64,000 bases of DNA from Streptomyces zhihengii (GCF_016919245.1 NZ_JAFEJA010000001.1:1-64000), one strand, 5' to 3'; counted from the stretch's first letter, positions 42,952 through 51,466 are shown. Program-made: numbers and translations. Notes: a model not told the origin generated them from the letters alone.

Positions 42952-44556
42952 TCAGGAGTCGCCGCTGTCGCCCTCCACGGCGCGGCTCTTCCAGAAGGCG
43001 TAGTGGTGGTCGGCCGCGAAGTCGGTCGGGCCGATGCGGCCGGACGCGAGGCGCTGCACAGAGGGGTGGGTGGGTGTGAACCGCTTCCAGGCCGGCAGGC
43101 CGGGGCGGTTGGGGTTGCCGGTGGCCGCGAAGCGGCTCCAGTAGGCGGTCACGGTGCCGGAGAGGGATGCCTGCCTGGCGTCGAGGGGTTCGAAGAGGTC
43201 GTTGTCGAACAGGTAGGCCAGGTCGATCATGTGGCCGGTGCCGAGCGGGAAGCCGGCCGGTCGCGGTACGCCGGTGAAGTACGGGGCCTGGGCCTCGGCG
43301 AAGTCGTAGGCGTGGACCGGGGTGCGGCGGGCGAGGGCGCGCTGGGTGTCGAGGGCGGCGGTGGACCATGCCGAGTCGGTGAGCACCGCGGAGAGGGCTG
43401 CGCCGGGGGCCGGGTAGTTCGCGGCGGGGTATTCGGCGAGGACCTCGGGGGCGAAGGTGCCGAACTGCTGACGGATGGTCTCCTCGTAGTCCGCGGTCGT
43501 CAGCGGCCTGCCGGTGGTGATCTCCTGGAGACTGGCCAGACCGCTCATCTCGTCGTGGGTGGAGCCGTGGAGCACCGGCACCGGCGTGAACCGGCCGGCG
43601 GCGAGGGCGCGTGCGGGCGCCTCGGGCAGCACGATCCCGTCCACGACGGGGCGGTAGCCGTCGTGGCCTTGCGTGGATGCCGCGATGAGGTCGGTGGTGG
43701 ACTTGCGCCGCAGACAGGAGTCGGTCGTCCTGATGTCGTGGCAGCCGACCGCCTCGGCGAGGGCGCGGCCCTGCTTCCGCGCCTGCGTGCGGGTGTACGA
43801 GCCGTCCGGTCCGACGCAGCCCGCGCTCTGCACGATGGCCTTGTGGAACAGGCCCCGTGCGGCGGGCGACACCATCTGGGCGCAGACGCTGTAGCCGCCG
43901 CCCGACTGTCCCATGATCGTGACGTTGCCCGGGTCGCCGCCGAAGGCCTGCGCGTTGCGCTGGATCCATCGCAGCGCGGCCTGCTGGTCGAGGAGGCCGA
44001 GGTTGGCCGGTGCGTGCAGGCCGGGGGCGGTGAGGAAGCCGAGGGCACCGAGCCGGTAGTTGAGGGTCACCACCATCGCGCCCTGCTCTGCGGCGGCCAG
44101 TCCGGTGGCGCGGTAGGAGGCTCCGTCGCCGTAGGTGAAGCTGCCGCCGTGGATCCAGACGATGACCGGCAGGCGCCGCGCTGTCCGCTCGGCGGGGGTG
44201 GTGACGTTCAGGTGGAGGCAGTCCTCGCTGCCGCCGTCCGCGATCGCGATGGGCTGGTCGGTCGGCTGGGCGCAGGCGCTCCCCCGGGTGCGGGCGTCGA
44301 GTGGCGAGGACCAGGGGCGGACCGGTCGCGGAGCCTTCCACCTGCCCTCCCCCGTGGGCGCGGCGGCGTAGGGGATGCCCTGGAAGGTGCGCACGGGGCC
44401 GGTGACCGTGCCGCGGACCGGGCCCTCGGCGGTCCGGACGACGGCGGGGCGGTCGTGCGCGCCGGGGTTGCCGGCGGCGGGGTGTGCCGTGATCGCCGTT
44501 GCGGCTAAGGCTGCGCAGACGGCGGCCGCGGCGACGGAGGACTTCGTGATGCTCAT
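42952..44556 (-). CDS. Secreted type B carboxylesterase (534 aa)
   Basis: ATG 44556 with GGGAG upstream begins a signal peptide (MSITKSSVAAAAVCAALAAT...). The mature part has the carboxylesterase B features: GIPYAAAPTGEGRWKAP, EDCLHLNV, the oxyanion motif WIHGGSF, the nucleophile elbow GQSGGG (family usual GESAGG, so Gln replaces Glu), STHDE and GHMIDLAYLF. The length is normal. It should hydrolyse extracellular esters. It is divergent from the TetR regulator at 44725, and its promoter overlaps a dyad, so TetR control is likely. Confidence 0.9.
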   Translation of the reverse strand: MSITKSSVAAAAVCAALAATAITAHPAAGNPGAHDRPAVVRTAEGPVRGTVTGPVRTFQGIPYAAAPTGEGRWKAPRPVRPWSSPLDARTRGSACAQPTDQPIAIADGGSEDCLHLNVTTPAERTARRLPVIVWIHGGSFTYGDGASYRATGLAAAEQGAMVVTLNYRLGALGFLTAPGLHAPANLGLLDQQAALRWIQRNAQAFGGDPGNVTIMGQSGGGYSVCAQMVSPAARGLFHKAIVQSAGCVGPDGSYTRTQARKQGRALAEAVGCHDIRTTDSCLRRKSTTDLIAASTQGHDGYRPVVDGIVLPEAPARALAAGRFTPVPVLHGSTHDEMSGLASLQEITTGRPLTTADYEETIRQQFGTFAPEVLAEYPAANYPAPGAALSAVLTDSAWSTAALDTQRALARRTPVHAYDFAEAQAPYFTGVPRPAGFPLGTGHMIDLAYLFDNDLFEPLDARQASLSGTVTAYWSRFAATGNPNRPGLPAWKRFTPTHPSVQRLASGRIGPTDFAADHHYAFWKSRAVEGDSGDS

Positions 44557-44595
44557 GCGGGCTCCCGGGAAGCGGTGCGGTCGGTCGACACGGCG

Positions 44596-44638
44596 ACCGT
44601 AGACGCGAGTTGGGCAAATGCGCAAGACGTTCGCCCAA
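44596..44638 (-). promoter_or_regulatory. Esterase promoter overlapped by a TetR-type dyad
   Basis: On the minus strand TTGCGC (44620-44625) and TACGGT (44596-44601) form a -35/-10 pair with an 18-bp spacer. TTGGGCAAA (44610-44618) and TTCGCCCAA (44630-44638) form an inverted repeat matching at 8 of 9 positions that covers the -35 box. It lies between the divergent esterase and TetR genes and is the obvious site for the repressor. Confidence 0.65.
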
Positions 44639-44724
44639 GACGGCCGTATGGGTCGGTCGTCCCAGGCGTGCGCCTGATGCGCTCGCCTGGCACAGATGCG
44701 CAGTGCGTTGCTAGGGTCCGCGCC

Positions 44725-45285
44725 ATGGGAAACCGGGAGCAGTTGCTGGAGGCCGCGCGGCACTGCCTGTTCACCAAGGGCTACGAGCGCACGACGGTTC
44801 GGGACCTCGCCTCCGCGGCAGGCGTCAGCATGGCCGCGATCGGCTACCACTTCGGCTCGAAGGAAGCCCTGCTCAACCAGGCGCTCTTCGAAGCGCTCGA
44901 CTCGGGGGATCAGGTTTTCGGACCGCCTGCGGACGACGCCGACCTCGGCGCGCTGTGGCGCCGTCTCATCGAGGCGTTCACGGGCAACCAGACCTTCTGG
45001 ATCGCCAATCTCGAAACGGTTCTGCGAGCCCAGCGCGACCCTGAGCTGCGCAGCCAGGTGGCCGAGGGGCTCCGGCAAGGGCGCAGCGGCATGGCGCGGG
45101 AGGTCACCGGAACCCCGGAGGCCGAGCTCACGGAGGAGACGGTCCGCACCCTCGGGTCGGTGCAACTCGCCCTCGTCAGCGGTCTGATGATGCAGCACCT
45201 CACCGACCCCGAGTCCGCGCCCACCGCCGACGAGGTGCTGGCGGGCCTGCGCGCACTGGCCGCCCGGCTGCCCGAGAACACGTAG
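44725..45285 (+). CDS. TetR-family transcriptional regulator (186 aa)
   Basis: The N-terminal helix-turn-helix (LEAARHCLFTKGYERTTVRD, then AAGVSMAAIGYHFGSKEALL) is typical of TetR proteins. The C-terminal ligand domain is helical. It is divergent from the secreted esterase with a 168-bp shared control region containing a dyad, so it probably represses the esterase and itself. The inducer is unknown. Its last codons are duplicated downstream (see the repeat at 45268). Confidence 0.9.
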   Translation: MGNREQLLEAARHCLFTKGYERTTVRDLASAAGVSMAAIGYHFGSKEALLNQALFEALDSGDQVFGPPADDADLGALWRRLIEAFTGNQTFWIANLETVLRAQRDPELRSQVAEGLRQGRSGMAREVTGTPEAELTEETVRTLGSVQLALVSGLMMQHLTDPESAPTADEVLAGLRALAARLPENT

Positions 45286-45346
45286 GGCCCTACCCGTCCG
45301 CCCGCCCCTCTGCCCGAGAACACGTAGGGCCCTCCCCGTCCGCCCG
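45268..45346. repeat. 37-bp direct repeat copying the end of the TetR gene
   Basis: Segment 45268-45304, which includes the last codons and stop of the TetR gene, recurs at 45310-45346 with one mismatch. The second copy lies in the 390-bp space before the NHL protein gene, where nothing else is evident. This marks a small tandem duplication. Confidence 0.85.
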
Positions 45347-45674
45347 GCTTCCTGCCGGCCGTGCTTCTCCCCGAGGCCCACGGGGCCGCCGTCCCGATCC
45401 GTCGATCCGTCGAGCAGCCGAGTGGCCGAGTGGCCGCACCGGGCCGGACGGCCACATGTGGGTGATCTCCTCTCGGCCTGCTTCGCGGGGCCACGTCGCG
45501 CGGTGGGGCGTGAGGACGTGGAGAGGAAACCAATCTGCCCTGCGGCGCGGGCTGTCCGACATGCCGGTTCGTACACGCATTTCCGTTTCCCCGCCCGCCG
45601 GGCGGCGGCAGGATCCGGCGTGCGGCTCGCCTCCGGGCGGGCGAGGACGAGCGTCTCGGGGCAAGGAGTACGGC

Positions 45675-47195
45675 ATGGCGGTGGACCAGGAGCGTCCGGA
45701 CGAGGATGCGGAGCCTTTGATCAGGACGGTGGCGGGCACCGGGGCCGCGGGATTCAAGGGGGACGGCGAGCCTGCCGCGGCTGCCCAGCTCAACCGCCCG
45801 TACGGAATCGCCGTGGACGGTGCGGGCACGCTCTACTTCTCCGACTACAACAATCACCGTATCCGGAAGATCACCTCCGACGGGAGGATCAGCACGGTGG
45901 CGGGGACCGGCACCGCCGGTTACCGGGGGGACGGTGGTGCTGCCGTCTCGGCCCAGATGAACTGTCCGCGGGAGCTGGCGGTGGACGGCGCGGGCGTCCT
46001 GTACGTCGTGGACTCGGGCAATCACCGGATCCGGAAGATCATGCCGGACGGGACCATCAGCACGGCCGCCGGGACGGGCACCGCCGGCTTCGGCGGCGAC
46101 GGCGGCCCGGCCACCGCCGCCCGGCTCAATCTCCCCCTGGGCGTGGCGGTGGACGGCGACGGCGGCCTTTTCGTCGCCGAGTACCACAACCACCGGGTCC
46201 GGAGGATCACGGCGGACGGGATCATCACCACCTTCACGGGGACCGGCACCGCCGGGTTCACGGGGGACGGCGGGCCGGCCGCGTCGGCCCGGTTGAACCG
46301 GCCGTACGCGGTGTGCGTGGACGGCGCGGGCGGCGTCTGCGTCGCCGATGCCGAGAACCACCGGGTGAGGAGGGTGGCGCCCGACGGAACGATCAGCACG
46401 GTCGCCGGGACGGGCACCGCGGGCTTCGGCGGCGACGGGGGCCCGGCCACCGCCGCCCGGCTCAACCTCCCCCTGGGCATGGCGGCGGACAGCGCCGGAT
46501 GCCTCTACATCTCCGATCACCGCAACTTCCGTGTCAGGAGGGTGGCGGCCGACGGGACCATCAGCACGGTCGCGGGGACCGGCACCGCGGGCTTCGGCGG
46601 CGACGACGGCCCGGCCGTCTCGGCCCAGTTGGGCAATCTGTACGGCCTCGCCGTGGACTGTGTCGACGCGCTCTTCATCGCCGATCACGTCAACAACCGG
46701 ATCCGGAAGATCGCGTCGCCCAGGATGGCCGGGCTGCCGGAGTCGGGCACCGTGGTCTCCTTCGCCAACGTCCGCAGCAGGCTGCGGATGTCGGTGCTGC
46801 GGGAGTCCACGAGGGACGGGGCCGAGATCCACCAGTTGCTCGCCGTCCCCCGGGACCACCAGCGCTGGCGGCTGGTCGCGGCCGGCCAGGAGGACGGCGA
46901 GGTCCTGTACCGGTTCGAGAACGTGCGCAGCGGCAAGGTACTGGAAGTCGTCGGCGCGGCGCGGGAGGCGACCGGATCGGCCGTCGCGCAGCGGGCCTAC
47001 GAGGGCAAGGACGCGCGTCACCAGCAGTGGAGGCTGATCCCGGTGAGCGCGAACGGCACCCCGCGGGTCTACGAGATCGCGAACCGCAACAGCGGCCTGC
47101 TGCTGCGCGTCGACAGCAACGCCCGGACGGCGGTCAGGCAGGACGGAGCGCAGGGCGACCACCGGGACCGGCAGTGGCAACTGCTGCCCGTGTGA
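45675..47195 (+). CDS. NHL beta-propeller fused to a ricin-type beta-trefoil (506 aa)
   Basis: AAGGAG lies six bases before ATG 45675. There is no signal peptide. Residues about 15-355 hold six NHL repeats of 56 residues, each with a TVAGTGTAGFGGDGGPA loop, an LAVDGAGxLYxxD strand and NHRIRKI. Blades 3 and 5 are nearly identical at DNA level. Residues about 365-506 form a ricin-type trefoil with three QxW-like ends (HQRWRLV, HQQWRLI, DRQWQLL), which in known proteins binds sugars. The combination suggests a cytoplasmic or non-classically released lectin scaffold. Before insertion of an IS481 element it was the convergent neighbour of the small acidic protein and pore-former genes, with which it probably belongs. 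Confidence 0.85.
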   Translation: MAVDQERPDEDAEPLIRTVAGTGAAGFKGDGEPAAAAQLNRPYGIAVDGAGTLYFSDYNNHRIRKITSDGRISTVAGTGTAGYRGDGGAAVSAQMNCPRELAVDGAGVLYVVDSGNHRIRKIMPDGTISTAAGTGTAGFGGDGGPATAARLNLPLGVAVDGDGGLFVAEYHNHRVRRITADGIITTFTGTGTAGFTGDGGPAASARLNRPYAVCVDGAGGVCVADAENHRVRRVAPDGTISTVAGTGTAGFGGDGGPATAARLNLPLGMAADSAGCLYISDHRNFRVRRVAADGTISTVAGTGTAGFGGDDGPAVSAQLGNLYGLAVDCVDALFIADHVNNRIRKIASPRMAGLPESGTVVSFANVRSRLRMSVLRESTRDGAEIHQLLAVPRDHQRWRLVAAGQEDGEVLYRFENVRSGKVLEVVGAAREATGSAVAQRAYEGKDARHQQWRLIPVSANGTPRVYEIANRNSGLLLRVDSNARTAVRQDGAQGDHRDRQWQLLPV

Positions 47196-47199
47196 CGCA

Positions 47200-47235
47200 C
47201 GAAGGGCCGGGGGCGATGTCGCCCCCGGCCCTTCG
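47200..47235 (+). terminator. Perfect 16-bp hairpin after the NHL-ricin gene
   Basis: Arms 47200-47215 and 47220-47235 pair perfectly around ATGT, five bases after the stop codon. It would end the NHL-ricin transcript just before the IS481 insertion. Confidence 0.88.
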
Positions 47236-47244
47236 CAACACGAC

Positions 47245-48228
47245 CTAGGTGTATTGACCCGCAGTGTTGTTGACGCGGCTGATGGGCGGGTGTCCGTCGA
47301 GTGCGGTGTGGCAGCGGTGGTGGTTGTAGGTGTGGAGGAAGTCTGACAGAGCCGCTGTCCGCTCGTGGTTCGAGGTGTAGGGCCGCAGGTAGGCCCACTC
47401 GTCCAGGAGCGTCCGGTTGAAGCGTTCGACCTTGCCGTTGGTCTGCGGCCGGTAGGGCCGGATCTTCTTGTGGGTGATGCCGGCCGCGGTCAGGCTCTGG
47501 GTGAACAGCTTCGACTTGTAGCAGGAGCCGTTGTCCGTCAGGACTCGTTCGACACTGATGCCGTGGTCAGCGAAGAACGCGTTCGCGCGTTGCCAGAAGG
47601 CGATGGCGGTGTGCTGGCGTTCGTCGGGCAGGACCTCGCTGTAGGCCAGGCGGGAGTGGTCGTCGACGGCGGAGTGGATGTAGCTGTAGCCGATCACCGG
47701 GCTGCAGCTCTTGCGCTCGGTGGTGGTGGCCTGGCGGTTGCGGTCGCCGGTGGTCCTGCCGACGGTTCGCCATCCGCCGCCGTCGGGGATGTTGCCGAGT
47801 TTCTTGATGTCGACGTGGACCAGCTCGCCGGGCCTGGCCCGTTCGTAGCGTCGGATCGGCTCTCCGGTGGGCCGGTCGAGCCAGGCCAGCCGGTTCAGGC
47901 CGTGACGGACCAGGATCCGGTGCACGGTCGAGGCGGGAAGGCCCAGGATCGGGCCGATCCGGGCCGGGCCGAGCTTGCGGCTCTGCCGCAGGTCGCAGAC
48001 GCGGTCTTCCACCGCGGACGCGGTCCGGTGGGGCGTCGTGTGAGGTCGGCTCGACCGGTCGTGAAGACCCGCCTCGCCCTCCGTCCGCCACCGGCGGGTC
48101 CATTTGTGGGCGGTAGCCCGGGAGATACCCATCTCGGCGGCCACATGAGCGACCGGACGGCCTGAGCAGACACGTTCGACCAGCAGTCTCCTACCGAAGA
48201 CGGTCAGCCGGGCATTACGGTGGGACAC
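47245..48228 (-). CDS. IS481-family transposase (327 aa)
   Basis: GTG 48228 follows GGAGG. The N-terminus is a helix-turn-helix (VAHVAAEMGISRATAHKWTR), and the catalytic core contains HVDIKKLG, VLTDNGSCYKS and PYRPQTNGKVERFNRTLLDE, the DDE residues of IS481 transposases. The frame runs past the element end and takes its TAG stop from the CCTAGG target duplication, as described for IS481. A nested IS630 lies upstream of its start, between the gene and the right end, so transcription from the native promoter may be altered although the protein is intact. Confidence 0.92.
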   Translation of the reverse strand: MSHRNARLTVFGRRLLVERVCSGRPVAHVAAEMGISRATAHKWTRRWRTEGEAGLHDRSSRPHTTPHRTASAVEDRVCDLRQSRKLGPARIGPILGLPASTVHRILVRHGLNRLAWLDRPTGEPIRRYERARPGELVHVDIKKLGNIPDGGGWRTVGRTTGDRNRQATTTERKSCSPVIGYSYIHSAVDDHSRLAYSEVLPDERQHTAIAFWQRANAFFADHGISVERVLTDNGSCYKSKLFTQSLTAAGITHKKIRPYRPQTNGKVERFNRTLLDEWAYLRPYTSNHERTAALSDFLHTYNHHRCHTALDGHPPISRVNNTAGQYT

Positions 48229-48254
48229 GAAGACCTCCGTGCGGTGAGTTCCTA

Positions 48255-49485
48255 GTGCCGTAGCAGGCAACGTTTGCCCTGTTGTGATGTGACGCGCCGT
48301 CCTGGTGCTGTGCTGGGCGGCGCGTGGCCGTCACTCTGTCCGAGTGGCAGAGCGAGTACGGGTACGCGAGATCGACGATGACGAGGGCAGACGGCTGCTG
48401 AGGATCATCCGCAGGGGCACGGGGTCGGTGGTGACCTGGCGGAGGGCCCAGATGGTGCTGCTGTCCGCGCAGGGCATGCCGGTGGCGAAGATCGCCGAGG
48501 TGTCGTTCACCAGCGATGACCGGGTCCGGGACGTGATCCACAACTTCAACACTGACGGCTTCGACTCGCTGTATCCGAAGTACAAGGGCGGCCGGCCGAA
48601 GACCTTCACTCTGCCCGAGCGGCGCGAGATCAAGAAGATCGCCAAGTCCAAGCCGACCGAGCACGACCTGCCGTTCTCGACCTGGAGCCTGACCAAGCTG
48701 GCGGACTTCCTGGTCGCCGAGGGGGTGGTCGACGACATCAGCCACGAGGGACTGCGCATCCTGCTCCGCGAGGAAGGCGTCTCCTTTCAACGCCTGAAGA
48801 CCTGGAAGACCTCCCGCGATCCGAACTACGCGGCCAAGAAGGCCCGGGTCGAGCACCTCTACGCGATCGCCGACGGCGAGGTCATACCCGAGGACCGCGA
48901 GCCCGAAGTCGTCTTCTGCATGGACGAGTTCGGCCCCCTCAACCTGATGCCACACCCTGGACGGCAGTGGGCCGAACGCGGTGGCAAGCACAAGGACCCG
49001 GACCGCGAACCCCGCCGACGGCGCCGGGCGACCTACAACCGCTACGGCGGAGTGCGACACCTGTTCGCCGCCCTGGACCTGGCCAAGGACAAGCTCTACG
49101 GCCACATCAAGCCCATCAAACGGCGCACCCAGTTCCTGGAGTTCTGCCGCTACCTGCGCACGCTTTACCCGCCTACGGTGCGGATCGCGATCGTCTGCGA
49201 CAACTTCTCCCCGCACCTGACCACGAAAAGATGCCAACGGGTCGGCACCTGGGCGGCGGCGAACAACGTCGAGATGGCCTACACGCCGACGAACTCCTCC
49301 TGGCTGAACCGGATCGAAGCCCAGTTCACGGCCCTGCGCTACTTCACCCTCGACGGCACCGATCATGCCGACCACAAGGAGCAGGGCAGCATGATCCGCC
49401 GCTACATCATCTGGCGAAACCGCCACGCCGACGACCGGCGCCTACACGCCGTCGTCAACAAGGCAAACGTTGCCTGATCCGGCAC
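48255..49485. mobile_element. IS630-family element inside IS481
   Basis: The ends GTGCCGTAGCAGGCAACGTT and, inverted, GTGCCGGATCAGGCAACGTT match closely and continue TGCC. TA dinucleotides flank both sides (48253-48254, 49486-49487), the expected IS630 target duplication. The 1231-bp element carries one intact transposase and lies between the IS481 transposase start and the IS481 right end. Confidence 0.92.
48344..49477 (+). CDS. IS630-family transposase (377 aa)
   Basis: GTG 48344 is preferred for the start (VAERVRVREIDDDEG); an upstream GTG is possible. The N-terminal helix-turn-helix domain contains MPVAKIAEVSFTSDDRVRDV, and the core carries CMDEFGPL, IAIVCDNFSPH and NSSWLNRIEAQF, the DDE triad of IS630/Tc1 transposases. 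Length is normal and no stop interrupts it, so the element is probably active. Confidence 0.92.
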   Translation: MAERVRVREIDDDEGRRLLRIIRRGTGSVVTWRRAQMVLLSAQGMPVAKIAEVSFTSDDRVRDVIHNFNTDGFDSLYPKYKGGRPKTFTLPERREIKKIAKSKPTEHDLPFSTWSLTKLADFLVAEGVVDDISHEGLRILLREEGVSFQRLKTWKTSRDPNYAAKKARVEHLYAIADGEVIPEDREPEVVFCMDEFGPLNLMPHPGRQWAERGGKHKDPDREPRRRRRATYNRYGGVRHLFAALDLAKDKLYGHIKPIKRRTQFLEFCRYLRTLYPPTVRIAIVCDNFSPHLTTKRCQRVGTWAAANNVEMAYTPTNSSWLNRIEAQFTALRYFTLDGTDHADHKEQGSMIRRYIIWRNRHADDRRLHAVVNKANVA

Positions 49486-49564
49486 TAGACAGCTCCCACC
49501 ACACCGGAGGTCTTCGCCATGATCAAGGCCAGACCGGCGTCAACAACGCTCGTGATCAATACAC

Positions 49565-50050
49565 CTAGGAGGCCGGCCTGCCCTCCGCCGGGGGCGCCGG
49601 CGCCGTGGGCGTCTCCGGGGGCTTGGGGGGTTTGCCGTAGTCGCTCTTCTTCGGCCTGGTCTCCAGGTCCTCGTCCTTCTGGAGGTCGGCGTGCTCCTTC
49701 ACCGTCGCGCTCGCCTCCCGCATGCCCGCGGAGGCCGCCCCGGACACCGCTCCGGGGTCCTGGGCGTACCGGGCCTGTGCGCCGGCGCTCGCCTGCGTGG
49801 CCTGGATGAAGGAGCCGAGAAAGCCCAGGACCGCACGCGCTTCGGGCGACTGTTCCTGCACGATCTTGGCGTGGGAGGAAGCTCCGTGGATCGCGTTGTC
49901 GAACAGGCTCGTGGTCGTGTCGTCGTAGGTGCCGTCGTCGGAGTCCTCGAAGTCGACGCCCTCCCCCGGCTGCGGCTTCGTGCCGCCGGTGGTCACGGAG
50001 AACAGGCCGGCGCCCTTGCCGGCGGAGTCGAAGATGTTGTGGAACACCAT
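49565..50050 (-). CDS. Small acidic protein downstream of the pore-former (161 aa)
   Basis: ATG 50050, with GAGG eight bases upstream, is preferred over GTG 50059. The product starts MVFHNIFDSAGKGAGLFSVT, has an acidic stretch (EDSDDGTYDD), a central helix (ARAVLGFLGSFIQATQ) and a Lys/Pro-rich tail. No signal peptide. I do not recognise the family. It follows the aerolysin-like gene by about 40 bp in the same operon, so it may be a chaperone, accessory or immunity factor. Its TAG stop lies inside the CCTAGG copy that flanks IS481. Confidence 0.65.
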   Translation of the reverse strand: MVFHNIFDSAGKGAGLFSVTTGGTKPQPGEGVDFEDSDDGTYDDTTTSLFDNAIHGASSHAKIVQEQSPEARAVLGFLGSFIQATQASAGAQARYAQDPGAVSGAASAGMREASATVKEHADLQKDEDLETRPKKSDYGKPPKPPETPTAPAPPAEGRPAS

Positions 50051-50089
50051 GGTCGTCACCTCTGTCGTCGGTGCGGCGGCGCCGCGGGG

Positions 50090-51184
50090 TCAGGGCTGCT
50101 TGTACAGCGTCTGCTGCTGGACGGTCAGGTCCTCGCCACCGAGCAGCGTGTGGTGCACGTCGAGGGCGGAGACGACCTCCGCCAGGCCCTTCATGCGGAA
50201 GCCGCCGGGGGCCAGGTCGATGTCGCCGATGTCGCGGGCGACCAGGTGGTCGACGCCGGGGTAGGCCCCGGGCTGCGGCGGGGACAGCACCGCGACCGGC
50301 GCGGCATAGTTCACCGCGATGAGGCCGGAGAAGGCGACCGGGATCTCGTAGGTGTACTGCCGGCGGGTGCGCCGCTGCGTGACGATGGTCTGCACGCGCG
50401 AGTTGGCCGGGACCTTTCCGGAGATCTGCGACTTCGACGCCCAACTGGTCGTCAGGGAGCCGCCGACGGTCGCCGCGATACCCAGGGCGAGCTGGGCGTT
50501 GAGCGACGCGTTGCCGGTGGCGCTGCCCGTGGCCGTGAAACCCACCGAGTTCGTCACGGCGTTGGACGAGGTGTTGGACGCGGAGTTCCTCGTGGACGTC
50601 TCGGTGGCGTGGGCGTTGTCCGTCCCGACGCTGTCCTTGCTGTTCTTGTTGGTGACGGTGTCGGTGTTCCTGTTCGCCATCTCGTTCTGGCACTGGGACT
50701 GCAGCTGCGACTGGAGGTCCAGGCGGAGCTGGTTCTGCAACTGCAGTTGCAGCGATGCGCCGACGCTGCCACCGAAGGTGAGCTTGGCATCGCCGTGGAG
50801 CGACCAGGTCACCCCGTTGGACACGGTGAAATCGACCGAGTCGGTGAACGTCATCTCGGACCCACTGCGGTTGACATACGTACGTGAGGAGAATGTGTCC
50901 GGCGGAGGCTGGCCGATGTTTCCCCGCACCTCGATAAGTGGCTCCCCGAGATTCATGTAGGCGAGCCAGCCACGCTGGAGCGCTGTTCCGGGGAAATCAC
51001 CGAAGCTCGATTTGTTCACCGAGAATCCGACGGGTTTGTGCCTCGTCCCGTAGGCGTCGACGTACACCAGGCCGGGATGGTCCAGGATGGACTGCCATGC
51101 CTGCTCGATGCCGAGTTCCCGCAGATTCCTCTTGGTCAGGGGCTGACGCTTGGCCTGCACCAGGCTGTACGCATTGGAAGGCAT
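50090..51184 (-). CDS. Aerolysin/ETX-MTX2-like pore-forming protein (364 aa)
   Basis: ATG 51184 is chosen (MPSNAYSLVQAKRQPLTKRN), with a GAGGACGGGAA region just upstream; the frame extends further 5' without a site. No signal peptide is present. A receptor-like N-terminal half is followed by VDFTVSNGVTWSLHGDAKLT, an amphipathic strand with alternating Leu and Gln (SLQLQLQNQLRLDLQSQLQS), a long Ser/Thr/Asn-rich segment, and then ISGKVPANSRVQTIVTQRR with the paired strand YTYEIPVAFSGLIAVNY. This order is characteristic of aerolysin-type beta-pore formers, where the Ser/Thr-rich hairpin inserts into membranes. It is divergent from the trefoil protein and in an operon with the small acidic protein. 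The identification is from pattern, not from a search. Confidence 0.65.
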   Translation of the reverse strand: MPSNAYSLVQAKRQPLTKRNLRELGIEQAWQSILDHPGLVYVDAYGTRHKPVGFSVNKSSFGDFPGTALQRGWLAYMNLGEPLIEVRGNIGQPPPDTFSSRTYVNRSGSEMTFTDSVDFTVSNGVTWSLHGDAKLTFGGSVGASLQLQLQNQLRLDLQSQLQSQCQNEMANRNTDTVTNKNSKDSVGTDNAHATETSTRNSASNTSSNAVTNSVGFTATGSATGNASLNAQLALGIAATVGGSLTTSWASKSQISGKVPANSRVQTIVTQRRTRRQYTYEIPVAFSGLIAVNYAAPVAVLSPPQPGAYPGVDHLVARDIGDIDLAPGGFRMKGLAEVVSALDVHHTLLGGEDLTVQQQTLYKQP

Positions 51185-51466
51185 TTCCCGTCCTCGAATG
51201 AGCCGGCCGAATGACGGCCGATGAATACGAACAAGAATTGCTGGGGGGTTCCGGAAAGCGAAGCTAGCACGGACACCACATACCGGGAAGACGCGTCGGG
51301 ACCATGCGCTCAATCGAGTGACGGCACCCGTCACCCATTCCCACCGGACAATCCGGCGGGTACGTTGAGGCCGTCGGGGTCTCGATTACCCGTATCGCAT
51401 TCCGTGAATTCGATCGAGTGCACGGCACCACCGTTATCTTCATTCGACGGACAGGGGATTTCCTTC
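51185..51466. promoter_or_regulatory. Divergent control region with a repeated 16-bp motif
   Basis: This 282-bp region between the pore-former and the trefoil gene is clearly richer in A and T than its surroundings. ATCGAGTG followed by ACGGCACC occurs at 51313-51328 and again, with one extra C between the two parts, at 51413-51429, exactly 100 bp apart. It must hold both promoters, and the repeated motif is a candidate regulator site. GGGGA precedes the trefoil gene ATG. Confidence 0.5.

Larger units (their letters stand above)
47250..49563. mobile_element. IS481-family element with nested IS630
   Basis: The ends read TGTATTGACCCGCAGTGTTG (from 47250) and, inverted from 49563, TGTATTGATCACGAGCGTTG, continuing TTGACGC in both. 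CCTAGG flanks both sides (47244-47249 and 49564-49569), a 6-bp target duplication containing CTAG as is usual for IS481. Without the nested IS630 and its TA duplication the element is about 1.08 kb, the normal size. It inserted between two convergent genes without breaking either. Confidence 0.9.

Noticed and set aside
43003..44508. Plus-strand open frame of 501 codons opposite the esterase
   Set aside because: The minus strand encodes a complete carboxylesterase with signal peptide and catalytic motifs; the opposite frame is a mirror of it.
44557..45576. Extended N-terminus of the esterase frame beyond the signal peptide
   Set aside because: It would run through the divergent TetR gene; the signal peptide and ribosome site place the start at 44556.
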